Below are positions 18,601 through 27,124 of a DNA stretch of 64,000 nt, one piece after another; the stretch's first letter is position 1; every line of letters starts with the position of its first letter. Both the position numbers and the translations under genes were made by a program. Source of the DNA: Planctomycetota bacterium (GTDB lineage Bacteria > Planctomycetota > Planctomycetia > Pirellulales > Pirellulaceae). The notes beneath the pieces were generated by a model. It did not search any database, was not told the origin of the DNA, and saw nothing but the letters and a program-made list of their open reading frames with translations. The stretch lies in assembly GCA_024276655.1 (NCBI GenBank), contig JAJRWU010000141.1, positions 1 to 64,000 on the forward strand, given 5' to 3'.

Positions 18601-18745
18601 ACGCCGGAAACAACAGCGCCGCGGCGAACAAGGCGATGACAAACATCGCTCGGGATGACAGCCAAAAAGGCGCCGATAACGGCCAACACCGAGGGGAAGG
18701 CGTTCTGGAAGAGAAGCCCATTCTGGAAGAGAAGCTATGTTGCAT
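15641..18745 (-). CDS. Exported PPC-domain protein with Ala/Lys-rich coiled coil
   Basis: About 1034 residues. AGGATC lies 9 bases before the ATG at 18745, and the extended n-region leads to the signal core MFVIALFAAALLFPA. The mature protein starts with an IPT-like domain (SPAGGKVGATFDVVIGG). Bacterial pre-peptidase C-terminal (PPC) beta-sandwiches follow (DVIDHFKIQLKAGQRLIADC; EPNAAADSAQRV...DDDWFVFSAKKDEVYTIEV). Around residues 735-907 lies a long helical segment of Ala, Lys and Gln heptads, like the one in the WD40 protein encoded next. It is a likely surface or periplasmic structural protein; no peptidase site is visible. Confidence 0.75.
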   Translation of the reverse strand: MQHSFSSRMGFSSRTPSPRCWPLSAPFWLSSRAMFVIALFAAALLFPASVALAQLPVTNLTTISPAGGKVGATFDVVIGGASLDEASRLLFSHPGITAKQQTQHDDLLNRDTPVDNKFAVTIAPDTPPGVYDVRVVGRFGASNPRAFAVGRLEETTDAGANVVLEKAPELALGSVVNGRTDGDVIDHFKIQLKAGQRLIADCLAQRIDSRLRPSLAIYDDQGAELKRSRGELESDQFLQFEAPHDGVYTLALHDFIFRGGGEYFYRLQVHVGPKIQQVFPPSLPPGAKQTVSIFGWNLPGGKPAAGLPDGLQVLQAEVSMPAADAANAAFGSTSAAMLDSELVTPVAGELREPLRLYVAQAALVEEKEPNAAADSAQRVSAPCEIVGRFYPRNDDDWFVFSAKKDEVYTIEVVAQRLGAACDPYLSIRSVVGEATKELAQVDDAGARNAGIKADLDFTSDDPQYRLAVKEDGDYVIMIRDQFGATQDDFGNLYRLIIRREAPDFRLVASPQPGFTANAAQAVQSSTALRRGDITLVNLTVERRDGFKGDISVSATGLPAGVTCRPVLLAGAATKASLFLVTAEDAPAWSGEITIVGSAEINGQKVERQARATSLVWATGNRVLAPAVSRVARTFTISVSDREAAPAQVSMPEAVVETCKGAKFEVPIKVARRGEFKVDLVLKPIGAPKEFKPADVTIKAAEGEGKLVFSLANAKTPLGEQTFYLQATPKFKYSRNPEAVKAVAAEKELLAKRKAAIATETKQATAAKTKSAADVQAAQKQVNTAAAQLPTTAAAVKAAEATAAGLAKKLAALEKTETPPEEKAKAVAAARQALEKAQAAQKDAQAKATAATKAKTDADAALAKNKAALTAAAQKEKSLQALTKQVDARIKAADAKIAALNKANAAKDVTFAVVSTPVRLNIHATPVRLSVAAAPQLKQGAAGELVVKVERLFGFTGPVTLQATAPSGVKGVAVSKITVAEGQTEGKLAVAVAADASVGEHKFSVKGTLKFNNVALESSLEAPLAVQAAAEAPKK

Positions 18746-18993
18746 AGCGAAAGATCCTGAACCTGAAGGAAGACGCGCGGGCGTCTCGATGGTTGGCGGG
18801 GGCGCGTCTTGCGGTTTGAACGATTTGCTCAAACCGAAGTGATGCGCCGGAAACTCTATTTTACTCACGGGAAGGCGGCGGTGCGGGTAAAAATTAAGGG
18901 TGGTGGGATTTTTACGGCTTTTTTGAGGAAGTTTGAGGAAGGTGGGCGGCCGTGTTGTATTTTAGGTAAGCGTGGAAAAACGACATCCGGGTT

Positions 18994-19010
18994 GAGAAGC
19001 CGGGCTTCTC
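18994..19010. repeat. Short palindrome GAGAAGCCGGGCTTCTC
   Basis: Perfect 8-bp arms around one G; a shortened relative of the AAGCCCGGC hairpins. It lies in the 400-base gap 18746-19146, which otherwise holds only the terminator element at 19085 and no gene. Confidence 0.6.
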
Positions 19011-19084
19011 AAGCGGAAGGCGGGCGCCCGCGTTTTGCGAGCGAGGGGAGAGCCTTGTAAAAAAATACGCCGATGATCGTTCAG

Positions 19085-19149
19085 AAAAGCCCGGCATTTT
19101 CAAAATGCCGGGCTTTTGATCCGGCAATTAAATTTCAGACGATTCCTTA
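19085..19149 (-). terminator. Stop-anchored palindromic element, terminator of the DUF1549/1553 gene
   Basis: On the minus strand the stop TAA begins TAAGGAATCGTCTGAAATTT, followed by ATTGCCGGATC and the hairpin AAAAGCCCGGCATTTT/complement (19085-19117). It matches the family consensus from the stop codon onward. Confidence 0.7.
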
Positions 19150-21702
19150 GTGGTTGAACAAAAACTCTTTGGTGTTGATCAACGCCCAGACGATATCTTC
19201 GTACGCCTGAGCCGGCTTTTCCGACTTCTCAATATGCGCCATCGCGATTTTGATTTCGTCGTCGGTCGGTTGGCGGGAAAAAGCCAGGAGGTAGAGGTCT
19301 CGAAGTTTTTCGACGTGCGAACGCTCCTTGTCGTTGCCGAACTTGGCCGCGCGGCCAGTTCCGGCGGTCAACTTACCTTGAATTTCCGCCGAGTTTAATA
19401 AGTGCAAGCTCTGGGCAAGGTTCGCTTCCGACGACCGCTCGCACTCGCATGCACTGCTCGATTCCGGCCGGCCGAACACCGTCAGGAAGTACGAGTTGAA
19501 ACCGTTATCGGGCAACTGCGTGGCCCGAGTGGTGGCCGGCGTGCCGCCAAAACGCGTGCTGGAATCGGTCACTTGGTTGATCGCGTCGAGCAATACTTCC
19601 GCCTTCAAACGGCTGGGGTAATAACGCGAGAAGTTTTGCTTGTCGTTCTGGTTCCATTGGTTCGGCTCCGAACTCAACTGGTACACCTGCGAATTACAGA
19701 TGGTTCGCACCAAGTACTTCAGATCGAACTTGTGTTCGATGAAATCTTGTGCGAGGGCGTCGAGCAAGGCCGGGTTCGTGGCGGGGTTGGTTACGCGCAT
19801 GTCGTCTTCAGGATCGACCAAACCACGGCCGAAGAAATGCTTCCAATACCGATTCACCAAGGCCCGCGCGAAGAAGGGGTTGTCGGGGTTGGCCATCCAG
19901 TCGGCGAGTTGATGGCGAGGATCGTCTTCGGCGGGAATTTCGAGTGCTTCGCCGCCCAAGCCGGTCGGTTTGATGTTTTCGCCCGTTTTGGGGTTTTTCG
20001 CCTGGGCCACGCCGCGACGATGGTAGATGCGGTCGGCGCCGGGGAAGCGGCTTGGCTTGCGGCCCACTTGGGCGAAGAAGGCGGAGAATCCATAATAATC
20101 TCGCTGGCTCCACTTCTCGAACGGATGGTGGTGGCAGCGGGCGCATTGAATTCTCAGGCCGAGAAATAACTGCGCTGTATCTTCCACTTGGGCGCTTTGA
20201 TCTTTCACCTCACGATACCAAGCCACCGGCGGATGCACGCCCGCTTGCCCCGTGGCGGTGATCACCTCCCGCACGAACTGATCGTAGGGCGTGTTCCGCA
20301 TCAGGCTATCGCGGATCCAGGAGTGGAAGGCGTAGGTGGCGGCTTTGTCGGACGCGACGCGACGCTTGTTGCGAAGAATGGCGTTCCATTTGTTGGCGAA
20401 ATAGTCGGCGTAATCGGAACTGGCGAGCAAGCGGTCGATCAAGACGCTGCGTTTATCGGCGGTGGTGTCTTCGAGGAACGCTTTCGACTCCTCTAGCGTG
20501 GGCAACCGGCCCGCGATATCGATGCTTGCGCGACGGAGGAAGGCGGCGTCGGTTGCGATCTTGGAGGGCGGCAGCCCAAGTTTTTTCAATTTATCGAAGA
20601 CCAGGTCGTCGATGGCGTTGTGCGAGGGCGGCAACGTATCGACTTTAATACCCAGCGGAACCGTGGCGCGAAACACCCCGACCTGCCCCTGGTACCGGGC
20701 CATGACCGCCACGCTGCCCGTTAGTTTCGCGGTTTCGACCAAGCCGGTTTCGCTGACCTCGGCCATCTCTTGATCGTTCGATTCGAACTTCGTCATGCGG
20801 GTGACGTCTTCGGTGTGGCCATCGCTGTAGTAGGCCACCGCAGCCAACTGCTGGAGGCCATCGCGCGGCATGACCGATTCCTTGGGAAAGACTTCAATGC
20901 GAACCACGGTTGGGTCGTCGTCGTTGCCGTATGGCATGCCTTGTTCGATCCAACGCAAGATCACGCTGTAGGCGGGCGAACCGGTGTCGAGGCGGCGTCC
21001 TCCGCCGTGCGGCACTTCGGCCACGGCCTTGGTCAGCAAGAGGCTGCGCTCGGGCGCGGCGGGGAAGAGACGTCGGCCACGGCCTTCTTTCAACAGGTGC
21101 TCGTAATCTTCGCCGGGCTCAAAACCGAGCAGCGAGAGACGAAAGCCGTTTTGGCCGCTGGCCTTGCCATGGCAGCCGCCGCCGTTGCAGCCGTACTTGG
21201 TAAAAATCGGCGTTACTTGGTTAGGGAAATTGACCGGGGCGTCTTGTTCGATATGCGTAACCTGCACCGTTACCGACGCCTCTTGTCCGGTTGCCGAACG
21301 AGCTAGCACCGTTGTTTGGCCTTCCTTGATGGGCGTCAACCAACCGGTTTTATCGACCGACGCCACGCCTTCGGGCGAGGTGGCGTAGGTGACGTCGCGC
21401 GTTTGATCACGCGTTTGGCCGGTTGAATACTTACCGATAACAATCAATTGTTGTCCGGCGTCGCGGCCTGAAACGACCACCGCTTCTCCAGCGGCGCGCC
21501 CCGTTTCGACGATGATCGCCTGCAACTGGCCAGGGTCGCCCAAGCCTGGCGCTTCGAGTTTGGGTGTTGCGGCGGGGGCGGCTTCGGCGCCGGCAGCCGT
21601 CGACGCTAAAAACAGCGACGCTAAAAACAGCGACGCCGTGTATAACGCCGCAGTGAATAACACCGTGGCGAACGAGCTACGGGTGCGTTTAGAAATTAAC
21701 AT
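19147..21702 (-). CDS. Exported DUF1549/DUF1553 (PSCyt2-PSD1) protein with BIG2-like domain
   Basis: About 851 residues starting at the ATG at 21702 (GGAAGGG upstream), with a signal peptide. A BIG2-like Ig fold (VASVDKTGWLTPIKEGQTTV) comes first. A cytochrome-like segment follows with GCNGGGCHG and PHGGGRRLD. DUF1549 comes next (IDDLVFDKLKKLGLPPSKIA), including the CARCHHHPFEKWSQRDYYG motif, and then DUF1553 at the C-terminus to ..INTKEFLFNH. This architecture is a planctomycete hallmark, of unproven biochemical function, expected outside the cytoplasmic membrane. It is closely related to the gene at 21930-24443. Confidence 0.88.
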   Translation of the reverse strand: MLISKRTRSSFATVLFTAALYTASLFLASLFLASTAAGAEAAPAATPKLEAPGLGDPGQLQAIIVETGRAAGEAVVVSGRDAGQQLIVIGKYSTGQTRDQTRDVTYATSPEGVASVDKTGWLTPIKEGQTTVLARSATGQEASVTVQVTHIEQDAPVNFPNQVTPIFTKYGCNGGGCHGKASGQNGFRLSLLGFEPGEDYEHLLKEGRGRRLFPAAPERSLLLTKAVAEVPHGGGRRLDTGSPAYSVILRWIEQGMPYGNDDDPTVVRIEVFPKESVMPRDGLQQLAAVAYYSDGHTEDVTRMTKFESNDQEMAEVSETGLVETAKLTGSVAVMARYQGQVGVFRATVPLGIKVDTLPPSHNAIDDLVFDKLKKLGLPPSKIATDAAFLRRASIDIAGRLPTLEESKAFLEDTTADKRSVLIDRLLASSDYADYFANKWNAILRNKRRVASDKAATYAFHSWIRDSLMRNTPYDQFVREVITATGQAGVHPPVAWYREVKDQSAQVEDTAQLFLGLRIQCARCHHHPFEKWSQRDYYGFSAFFAQVGRKPSRFPGADRIYHRRGVAQAKNPKTGENIKPTGLGGEALEIPAEDDPRHQLADWMANPDNPFFARALVNRYWKHFFGRGLVDPEDDMRVTNPATNPALLDALAQDFIEHKFDLKYLVRTICNSQVYQLSSEPNQWNQNDKQNFSRYYPSRLKAEVLLDAINQVTDSSTRFGGTPATTRATQLPDNGFNSYFLTVFGRPESSSACECERSSEANLAQSLHLLNSAEIQGKLTAGTGRAAKFGNDKERSHVEKLRDLYLLAFSRQPTDDEIKIAMAHIEKSEKPAQAYEDIVWALINTKEFLFNH

Positions 21703-21929
21703 AAGAGGTGGTCCCTTCCTCGATTTTTTATGCCGAGCCATCGCACCGCCAGCACTGCGGCGATGCATCGACTCGTATTTGCGTTTCTGGCGTGGGGTTG
21801 TTTAAGGGGTGTGTCGTCTACCGTGGGGCGTGGGTCTACCGTGGGGCGTGGGTCGTCTAATGGCGTATAGCCTTCGACGATTAGCCGATTATCGTATTTT
21901 CACCGGTCGATTGCAACAAAACAACTCTT

Positions 21930-24443
21930 TTAGTGGTTGAACAAAAACTCACGACTATTACATAGAGCCCAGAGCACATCCTCCAAGCCCTCCCGCCGAT
22001 TGGCGGCCGCAGCCACGATTTTCAAACACTTCGCCGTTTCCTCCTCACGCGGAGAACGACTAAACGTGGCCAGATACAACTGCCGCACGATGTTCGCATC
22101 GTTATTGGCTGCGCCATCGGTGGCGCCGGCTTTCGCCGCCAAAAGTTGCGACACCCGCCCCGTCTTGGCGCTGATTTTTCGTTGCAGCAAATCGCCGTTG
22201 GCCACGTGCAACACTTGCGCCAAGTTCGGCTCCGCCGTGCGTTCGCACTCGCAGGTGATCACTCTCGCCGGACGGCCCAGCGTGTCGAGGAAATACGAGG
22301 CAAAGTTTGGGTCGGGCAGTTCGACAGCGTGCGTGCCGGCGGGAATGCCCGAGTATTTTTCCTGCGTGCCGCAAGCGGAATCGATGGCGTCGAGCAACAC
22401 TTCCGCCGGCAAACGCTTCACGTTGTAATGCGTGTAAAAACGGGTGTCAGCCGCATTCTCGGCCGTCAACGCCGAACTCAATTGGTACGTGCGCGAGACC
22501 ATGATATCGCGCATGAGTTGTTTGAGATCAAATCCGCTGCCGACGAAATGGTCGGCCAAGGCATCGAGCAAGGCGGGATTCGCCGGCGGATTCGTGGCCC
22601 GCATGTCATCGATCGGCTCCACCAAACCGGTCCCCATGAAATAGCCCCAAAATCGATTGGCGATATTTCGCGAGAACAGCCGGTTCTCCGCGGATGTCAG
22701 CCAATCGGCCAATGGGCGCCGCAAATCGCGATACTCATCGGCAATGATCGATTTACCGCCCAACGGCGTGGGCGGCACGACTTTGCGCGAACGCGGATGT
22801 TTGATGCTGCCGGTCCGACGCACCGTGACGATGGTATCGCCGCCCAGGGCGCCGAAATCCAAACTGCCCTTGGAACTGACGCGGGTAAAAAACGCCGCCA
22901 AGCCGTAATAGTCTTGTTGGCTATAGGTCTCGAACGGATGGTGGTGGCATTTTGCGCAAGCCAGTCGCACGCCGAGAAAGTTTTGCGCCGTGGCCTCCGC
23001 CAAGTCTTCGGGTTTTTTGGCGATCTTGTAATAGTTCGCCGGCCCGCTCTCAAAAACCGAGCCTTGCGCGGTAATCAATTCTCGCACGAATTGGTCGACC
23101 GGCTTATTTTCTCGCAGCGAACCGCGAATCCAATTGTAGAGCGCCCACATGCCGCCATCGCCCAGCGTATTGCGGTTGTTGCGAAGCAGGTCGCCCCATT
23201 TGAGCGTCCAGTAGGCGCTCCATTCATTATGATAGACATCGCGATTCGCATCGCCGGTCAAACCGAGCAGTTCGTCCACCAACTGGGTGCGTTTATCGGG
23301 CGCCCGCGAAGCCACGAACGATTCAATTTTTTCCGCCGGGGGCAGGGCGCCCAGGCAATCGAGAAACGCACGGCGGAGAAAGACTTCATCGCTACACAAC
23401 CCCGATGGCGGCAAGTTTAGTTTTTGCCAACGCTCCATCACCAGGGCGTCAATGTAATTCACCGGCGTGATGCCGCTGAGGTCGATGCTGCGGTCGAACG
23501 GAACCACCACCATCGAGATTTTTGCCTGCCCCTGAAAACGGACCATGATCGAAGTTTGGCCGGCGGAATCTGCGGTAATATGGCCCCGCCCATCGACGCC
23601 CGCCACCGATTCGTTCATGGAATCGTACTGCGCCAAATGCGTGACATCGCTTTGTCGGCCGTCGTCATACACCGCGGTCACACGGAGTTGGCGTGTTTCA
23701 TTCGTGCGATAAACCCATTCCGGCGGCGCCACTTGGAGGTCGACCAGTTGGGGCTCTTGGCCGCTTGGCGCCGCGGCGCCTTCCTTGAGCCAGGCGACGA
23801 TTGTTTGGTAGTCTTCCGAATCGGCGTCGAAACGTTTGCCGCCGCCATGCGAAAGAGCCAGCGTGGCTTTGGCAAGCAATAAGCTGTCTTGCGGCGCGAC
23901 CATGGAAACCCGCCGCTGTAGTGCGTCGCGCACGATGGCGGGGTGGTCGGTTTTGGGGTCGAAACCGAAGAGCGAAATTTTGAAGCCCGCCTTGCCAAAT
24001 TGCGAACCGTGGCAACCGCCGCCGTTGCAGCCGTTGCGCGTGAAGACCGGCATCACGTCGTAGACAAAACCGACGGGGCGGTCGAAATCGGCCACCGAGA
24101 TTTTCACGACCGCTTCCTGTTTTTCCCAGCGAACGCGAACGCTTCCTTGGCCTTCGCCGACCGGCGTGATGCGTCCCCAGCGGTCGACCTGAACGACATC
24201 CGGCGCGAGGCTTTCATAGGCGGCGCTGCGCGTGGCGTCTGTTTGTTGGTCGCCCGCCGACACCGCCAATTGCAGCCGCGCCATCTTACCAGTCAACTGA
24301 TGTTCCAGAGGCGCCACCGCCAGACCCGGCACTTGCGCGCCAGATAACGGCAACGAAGAGTCCGCCGCCCAACACGGCGCCAGCGCAAAATATCCCCACA
24401 GCAGCGCGAGGGCAAACCTTGCAGCGGTGGTGTTGCCGTACAT
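21930..24443 (-). CDS. Exported DUF1549/DUF1553 (PSCyt2-PSD1) paralogue
   Basis: 837 residues with signal peptide MYGNTTAARFALALLWGYFA.. and the same order as its neighbour: Ig-like segment, NGCNGGGCHG motif, DUF1549 with CAKCHHHPFETYSQQDYYG, DUF1553, and the family end ..CNSREFLFNH. GGAG lies before the ATG. The two paralogues follow each other in the same direction with about 230 bases between them, so they arose by duplication. They probably act with the divergent DUF1501 gene, a pairing seen throughout planctomycete genomes. Confidence 0.88.
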   Translation of the reverse strand: MYGNTTAARFALALLWGYFALAPCWAADSSLPLSGAQVPGLAVAPLEHQLTGKMARLQLAVSAGDQQTDATRSAAYESLAPDVVQVDRWGRITPVGEGQGSVRVRWEKQEAVVKISVADFDRPVGFVYDVMPVFTRNGCNGGGCHGSQFGKAGFKISLFGFDPKTDHPAIVRDALQRRVSMVAPQDSLLLAKATLALSHGGGKRFDADSEDYQTIVAWLKEGAAAPSGQEPQLVDLQVAPPEWVYRTNETRQLRVTAVYDDGRQSDVTHLAQYDSMNESVAGVDGRGHITADSAGQTSIMVRFQGQAKISMVVVPFDRSIDLSGITPVNYIDALVMERWQKLNLPPSGLCSDEVFLRRAFLDCLGALPPAEKIESFVASRAPDKRTQLVDELLGLTGDANRDVYHNEWSAYWTLKWGDLLRNNRNTLGDGGMWALYNWIRGSLRENKPVDQFVRELITAQGSVFESGPANYYKIAKKPEDLAEATAQNFLGVRLACAKCHHHPFETYSQQDYYGLAAFFTRVSSKGSLDFGALGGDTIVTVRRTGSIKHPRSRKVVPPTPLGGKSIIADEYRDLRRPLADWLTSAENRLFSRNIANRFWGYFMGTGLVEPIDDMRATNPPANPALLDALADHFVGSGFDLKQLMRDIMVSRTYQLSSALTAENAADTRFYTHYNVKRLPAEVLLDAIDSACGTQEKYSGIPAGTHAVELPDPNFASYFLDTLGRPARVITCECERTAEPNLAQVLHVANGDLLQRKISAKTGRVSQLLAAKAGATDGAANNDANIVRQLYLATFSRSPREEETAKCLKIVAAAANRREGLEDVLWALCNSREFLFNH

Positions 24444-24527
24444 GACAACTCCGTCGGTTGGAGAGTGGTGGTGGGGGGAAGATCGGTTGGGAGGAAGATC
24501 GCGGCGTGGAACGGTTGGATGGCGTTC

Positions 24528-24550
24528 GTTCGCTTGTTAAACAAGCGAAC
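24528..24550. promoter_or_regulatory. 10-bp palindrome in the divergent promoter region
   Basis: GTTCGCTTGT, TAA, ACAAGCGAAC: perfect arms, three-base centre, between the divergent starts at 24443 and 24849. Its size suits a dimeric repressor site; no regulator can be named. The rest of the 400-base gap shows nothing else I can support. Confidence 0.4.
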
Positions 24551-24848
24551 GGGGTAGGAGAACTCTCTCTCGGCGCGGCAATTTTATCGCACCCAAACTA
24601 CAAGTCGCAATTCGAGGCAGCCACCGCCAAGGGATTTCATTCCCTCATAGTATCTCAAGTTATGGGAGCAATTTCAACCGAAAATCCATCAACGGCCATA
24701 AATATGTTGGCTCGAACGGCGAAAATCGTGTAAAATCGATTCCGGCCTTCACCCCCGCCATTGTTCTCGGTTCTCCTGAGAACTGAATGAGAACAGCCCG
24801 CCCCGCCATACGAACCCCGTTCAAGAGCACCCGACAGGAGTCGCCCTG

Positions 24849-26168
24849 ATGCTCAAATTCTTTCCCACCCGTGTTTCCGATTGCCAAAAAAGCTCTCGCC
24901 GCCAATTTCTGCTGCAAATCGGCGCCTTGGCGCCCTTGGGGCTGACGCTGCCAACCCTGCTTGCCCAGAGCGCCCAGGCTGCGGGCGAGCGGCGCGACGT
25001 CAACTGTATTCTTATCTGGACGCGCGGCGGCACCAGCCATCACGAAACATTCGACCCCAAACCCGAAGCCTCCGACGATGTGCGCGGGGAGTTTGGCGTC
25101 ACGCAAACCACGGTTCCCGGCGTGGTGTTTTCCGACCAACTCCCCAATTTCGCCCGGGAGTTGGGACTCTTCAGCGTGATGCGAAACCTGAATCCTAAAA
25201 ACGGCAGCCACGGCGCGGCCGACGCATATATGATGTCGGGCCACAAAATGAACCCGGCGATCACGTATCCTTGTTACGGTTCGGTGGTTTCCAAGGAGCG
25301 TGGCGGACGCGAAAACCTGCCGGCGTATGTTCAGTTGGGCACGAATGTTGATCGGCGTTTCGGCGGCGGCGTGGCGGGATATTTGGGAATCGCCCACAAC
25401 CCCTTTGAACTGCCCAGCGACCCCAGCAAAAAGAATTTCAAGGTGCGCGATGTCACGCCGCCGGCCGGTGTCGATTTAGCCCGTGTTTCCCGCCGCCGTC
25501 AGGCGCTGGCCGCAATCGATACGCTGCAGCGCGATGTCGAACAGCAGGCCGATGCATTCAACGCGATAGATCAATATTACCAAAGCGCCTTCGACATGAT
25601 CATGGCGCCCAACACGCAGCGCGCCTTCGATTTGAACCGCGAACCCGACACCGTGCGCGACCGATACGGCCGCCACCATTTCGGCCAAAGCTGTTTGCTG
25701 GCCCGGCGTTTGATTGAATCGGGCGTTCGATTCGTGACCGTCACGAGCGGCGGTTGGGATACGCACCGCAATAATTTCAGCGGTCTGAAAAAACTGCTGC
25801 CACCGGTCGACCAGGGCCTGCCGGTCTTGGTGCGAGACCTCAAACAACGCGGCATGCTCGACAACACACTGGTCGTCTGGCTGACCGATTTCGGCCGCAC
25901 GCCGATCATCAACTCCGCCGCCGGACGCGACCACTGGTCCTCCGCCGGCATGGCATGCTTCGCCGGCGCCGGCTGCCCCGGAGGCGCGGTGATCGGCCAA
26001 ACCGACGAAACCGGCGCCAAGCCGGTCGGCGGCGAGTACTATCCTGAAGATATTGCCGCCACCATTTACAGCAAATTGGGAATCTCGCTCGATACGGTGC
26101 ATGCCAATCCCGATGGCCGTCCGCAACGTTTGTGCGAAGGCCAGCCGATTCCGGAGTTGATCGGCTGA
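24849..26168 (+). CDS. DUF1501 protein, Tat-exported
   Basis: 439 residues. The N-terminus carries the twin-arginine signal SRRQFLLQIGALAPLG, so it is exported folded. The rest is the DUF1501 family (alkaline-phosphatase/sulfatase-like fold): ILIWTRGGTSHHETFDPKPE near the start, SGHKMNPAI in the middle, VTVTSGGWDTHRNN, and LTDFGRTPIIN followed by GRDHW, which would hold metal ligands. Full length. In planctomycetes DUF1501 genes pair with DUF1549/DUF1553 genes, as here, with the partner divergent across a 400-base gap. Confidence 0.88.
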   Translation: MLKFFPTRVSDCQKSSRRQFLLQIGALAPLGLTLPTLLAQSAQAAGERRDVNCILIWTRGGTSHHETFDPKPEASDDVRGEFGVTQTTVPGVVFSDQLPNFARELGLFSVMRNLNPKNGSHGAADAYMMSGHKMNPAITYPCYGSVVSKERGGRENLPAYVQLGTNVDRRFGGGVAGYLGIAHNPFELPSDPSKKNFKVRDVTPPAGVDLARVSRRRQALAAIDTLQRDVEQQADAFNAIDQYYQSAFDMIMAPNTQRAFDLNREPDTVRDRYGRHHFGQSCLLARRLIESGVRFVTVTSGGWDTHRNNFSGLKKLLPPVDQGLPVLVRDLKQRGMLDNTLVVWLTDFGRTPIINSAAGRDHWSSAGMACFAGAGCPGGAVIGQTDETGAKPVGGEYYPEDIAATIYSKLGISLDTVHANPDGRPQRLCEGQPIPELIG

Positions 26169-26204
26169 GATATTTCCGACCACTCCTTCTCCGTGAGCCC
26201 ACCG

Positions 26205-27092
26205 ATGTTTCGATTTCTTAGACCCGCGTTGTGCTTCGCCCTTGTTTTGGCCTGCGGTTCGGCGGCCTTTGGGAAAATTGGCTTCCGCCAACTGACCCAT
26301 ACCTTTCCCGTGGCGGTGCAGCGGGGAACAACCGCCGACGTGAAACTCCATTCCAATTTCACGCTCGATGAAACGTACGGCGTCTTTTTCGACCGGGGCG
26401 AAATCAAGATGACCTTCCTGGAAACCGAGCCCATTAAGGCGCCGCGCGGCGGCCGAGGGTCGAAAGGCACGCCCTTTCGTTTTCGCGTGGAAGTTCCTGA
26501 AGAGCAATTGCCCGGCGTGTATGAGTATCGGGTCGCGACGAAGCAGGCGGTTTCCAGCGTCGCCCAGATTCTCGTCACCGATTTTCCCGTCGCCTTGGAA
26601 GAGAAGCAGGAGAATGGAACGCCCGAAACGGCGCAGCAGGTCGAACTGCCGGTCGCGATTTGCGGCGTTTGCGAGAAGTTTGAAGACGTCGACGTCTTTA
26701 GTTTTGACGCCGCCGAAGGCGCTGAACTCACTTTTCAAATGTACGCCCAGCGCGTCACCAACAAACTGCACGGCATGACCGTTCGAGGACCGCGCATTTA
26801 TTTGATGGATCCGATCCTCACGCTGCGCAATCCTCAAGGGCAGGTGATTGCGCAGAACGATAATTTTTACGGCGGCGATTCATTTCTCTTCATGCGCATT
26901 CCGACGGCTGGCCGCTATTCGCTCGAACTGCGCGACGCACGCTACGCTGGCGATGTTCGCTACACCTACTGTTTGGAAATCGCGGAGCGGCCGTACGTGC
27001 ATGGCGTGTTTCCGATGGCGGTGCAAAAAGATACCACGGCGGAACTGGCGCTGGTGGGTCATCACTTGGGAAAGACGCCACGGTCTCCCTGA
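26205..27092 (+). CDS. PPC-domain exported protein, N-terminal part of a frameshifted gene
   Basis: Signal peptide MFRFLRPALCFALVLACGSA.., then ..VQRGTTADVKLHSNFTLDET and a PPC domain with DVDVFSFDAAEGAELTFQMY. The frame breaks in ALVGHHLG, near 27060-27075, and ends at a chance TGA. The protein sense continues in the +2 frame as GKDATVSLKAEDTQTSGW and runs into the next ORF, so one base is missing here. The intact gene would be about 710 codons (to 28330). An in-frame GTG at 26193 is an alternative start. It is 37 bases after DUF1501 and probably co-transcribed with it. Confidence 0.7.
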   Translation: MFRFLRPALCFALVLACGSAAFGKIGFRQLTHTFPVAVQRGTTADVKLHSNFTLDETYGVFFDRGEIKMTFLETEPIKAPRGGRGSKGTPFRFRVEVPEEQLPGVYEYRVATKQAVSSVAQILVTDFPVALEEKQENGTPETAQQVELPVAICGVCEKFEDVDVFSFDAAEGAELTFQMYAQRVTNKLHGMTVRGPRIYLMDPILTLRNPQGQVIAQNDNFYGGDSFLFMRIPTAGRYSLELRDARYAGDVRYTYCLEIAERPYVHGVFPMAVQKDTTAELALVGHHLGKTPRSP

Positions 27093-27124
27093 AAGCCGAA
27101 GATACGCAAACGTCGGGATGGCGG

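Noticed and set aside
25476-26837. 453-codon minus-strand ORF across DUF1501 and the PPC gene
   Set aside because: Shadow of two genes with strong family motifs on the plus strand, and it spans their intergenic gap.
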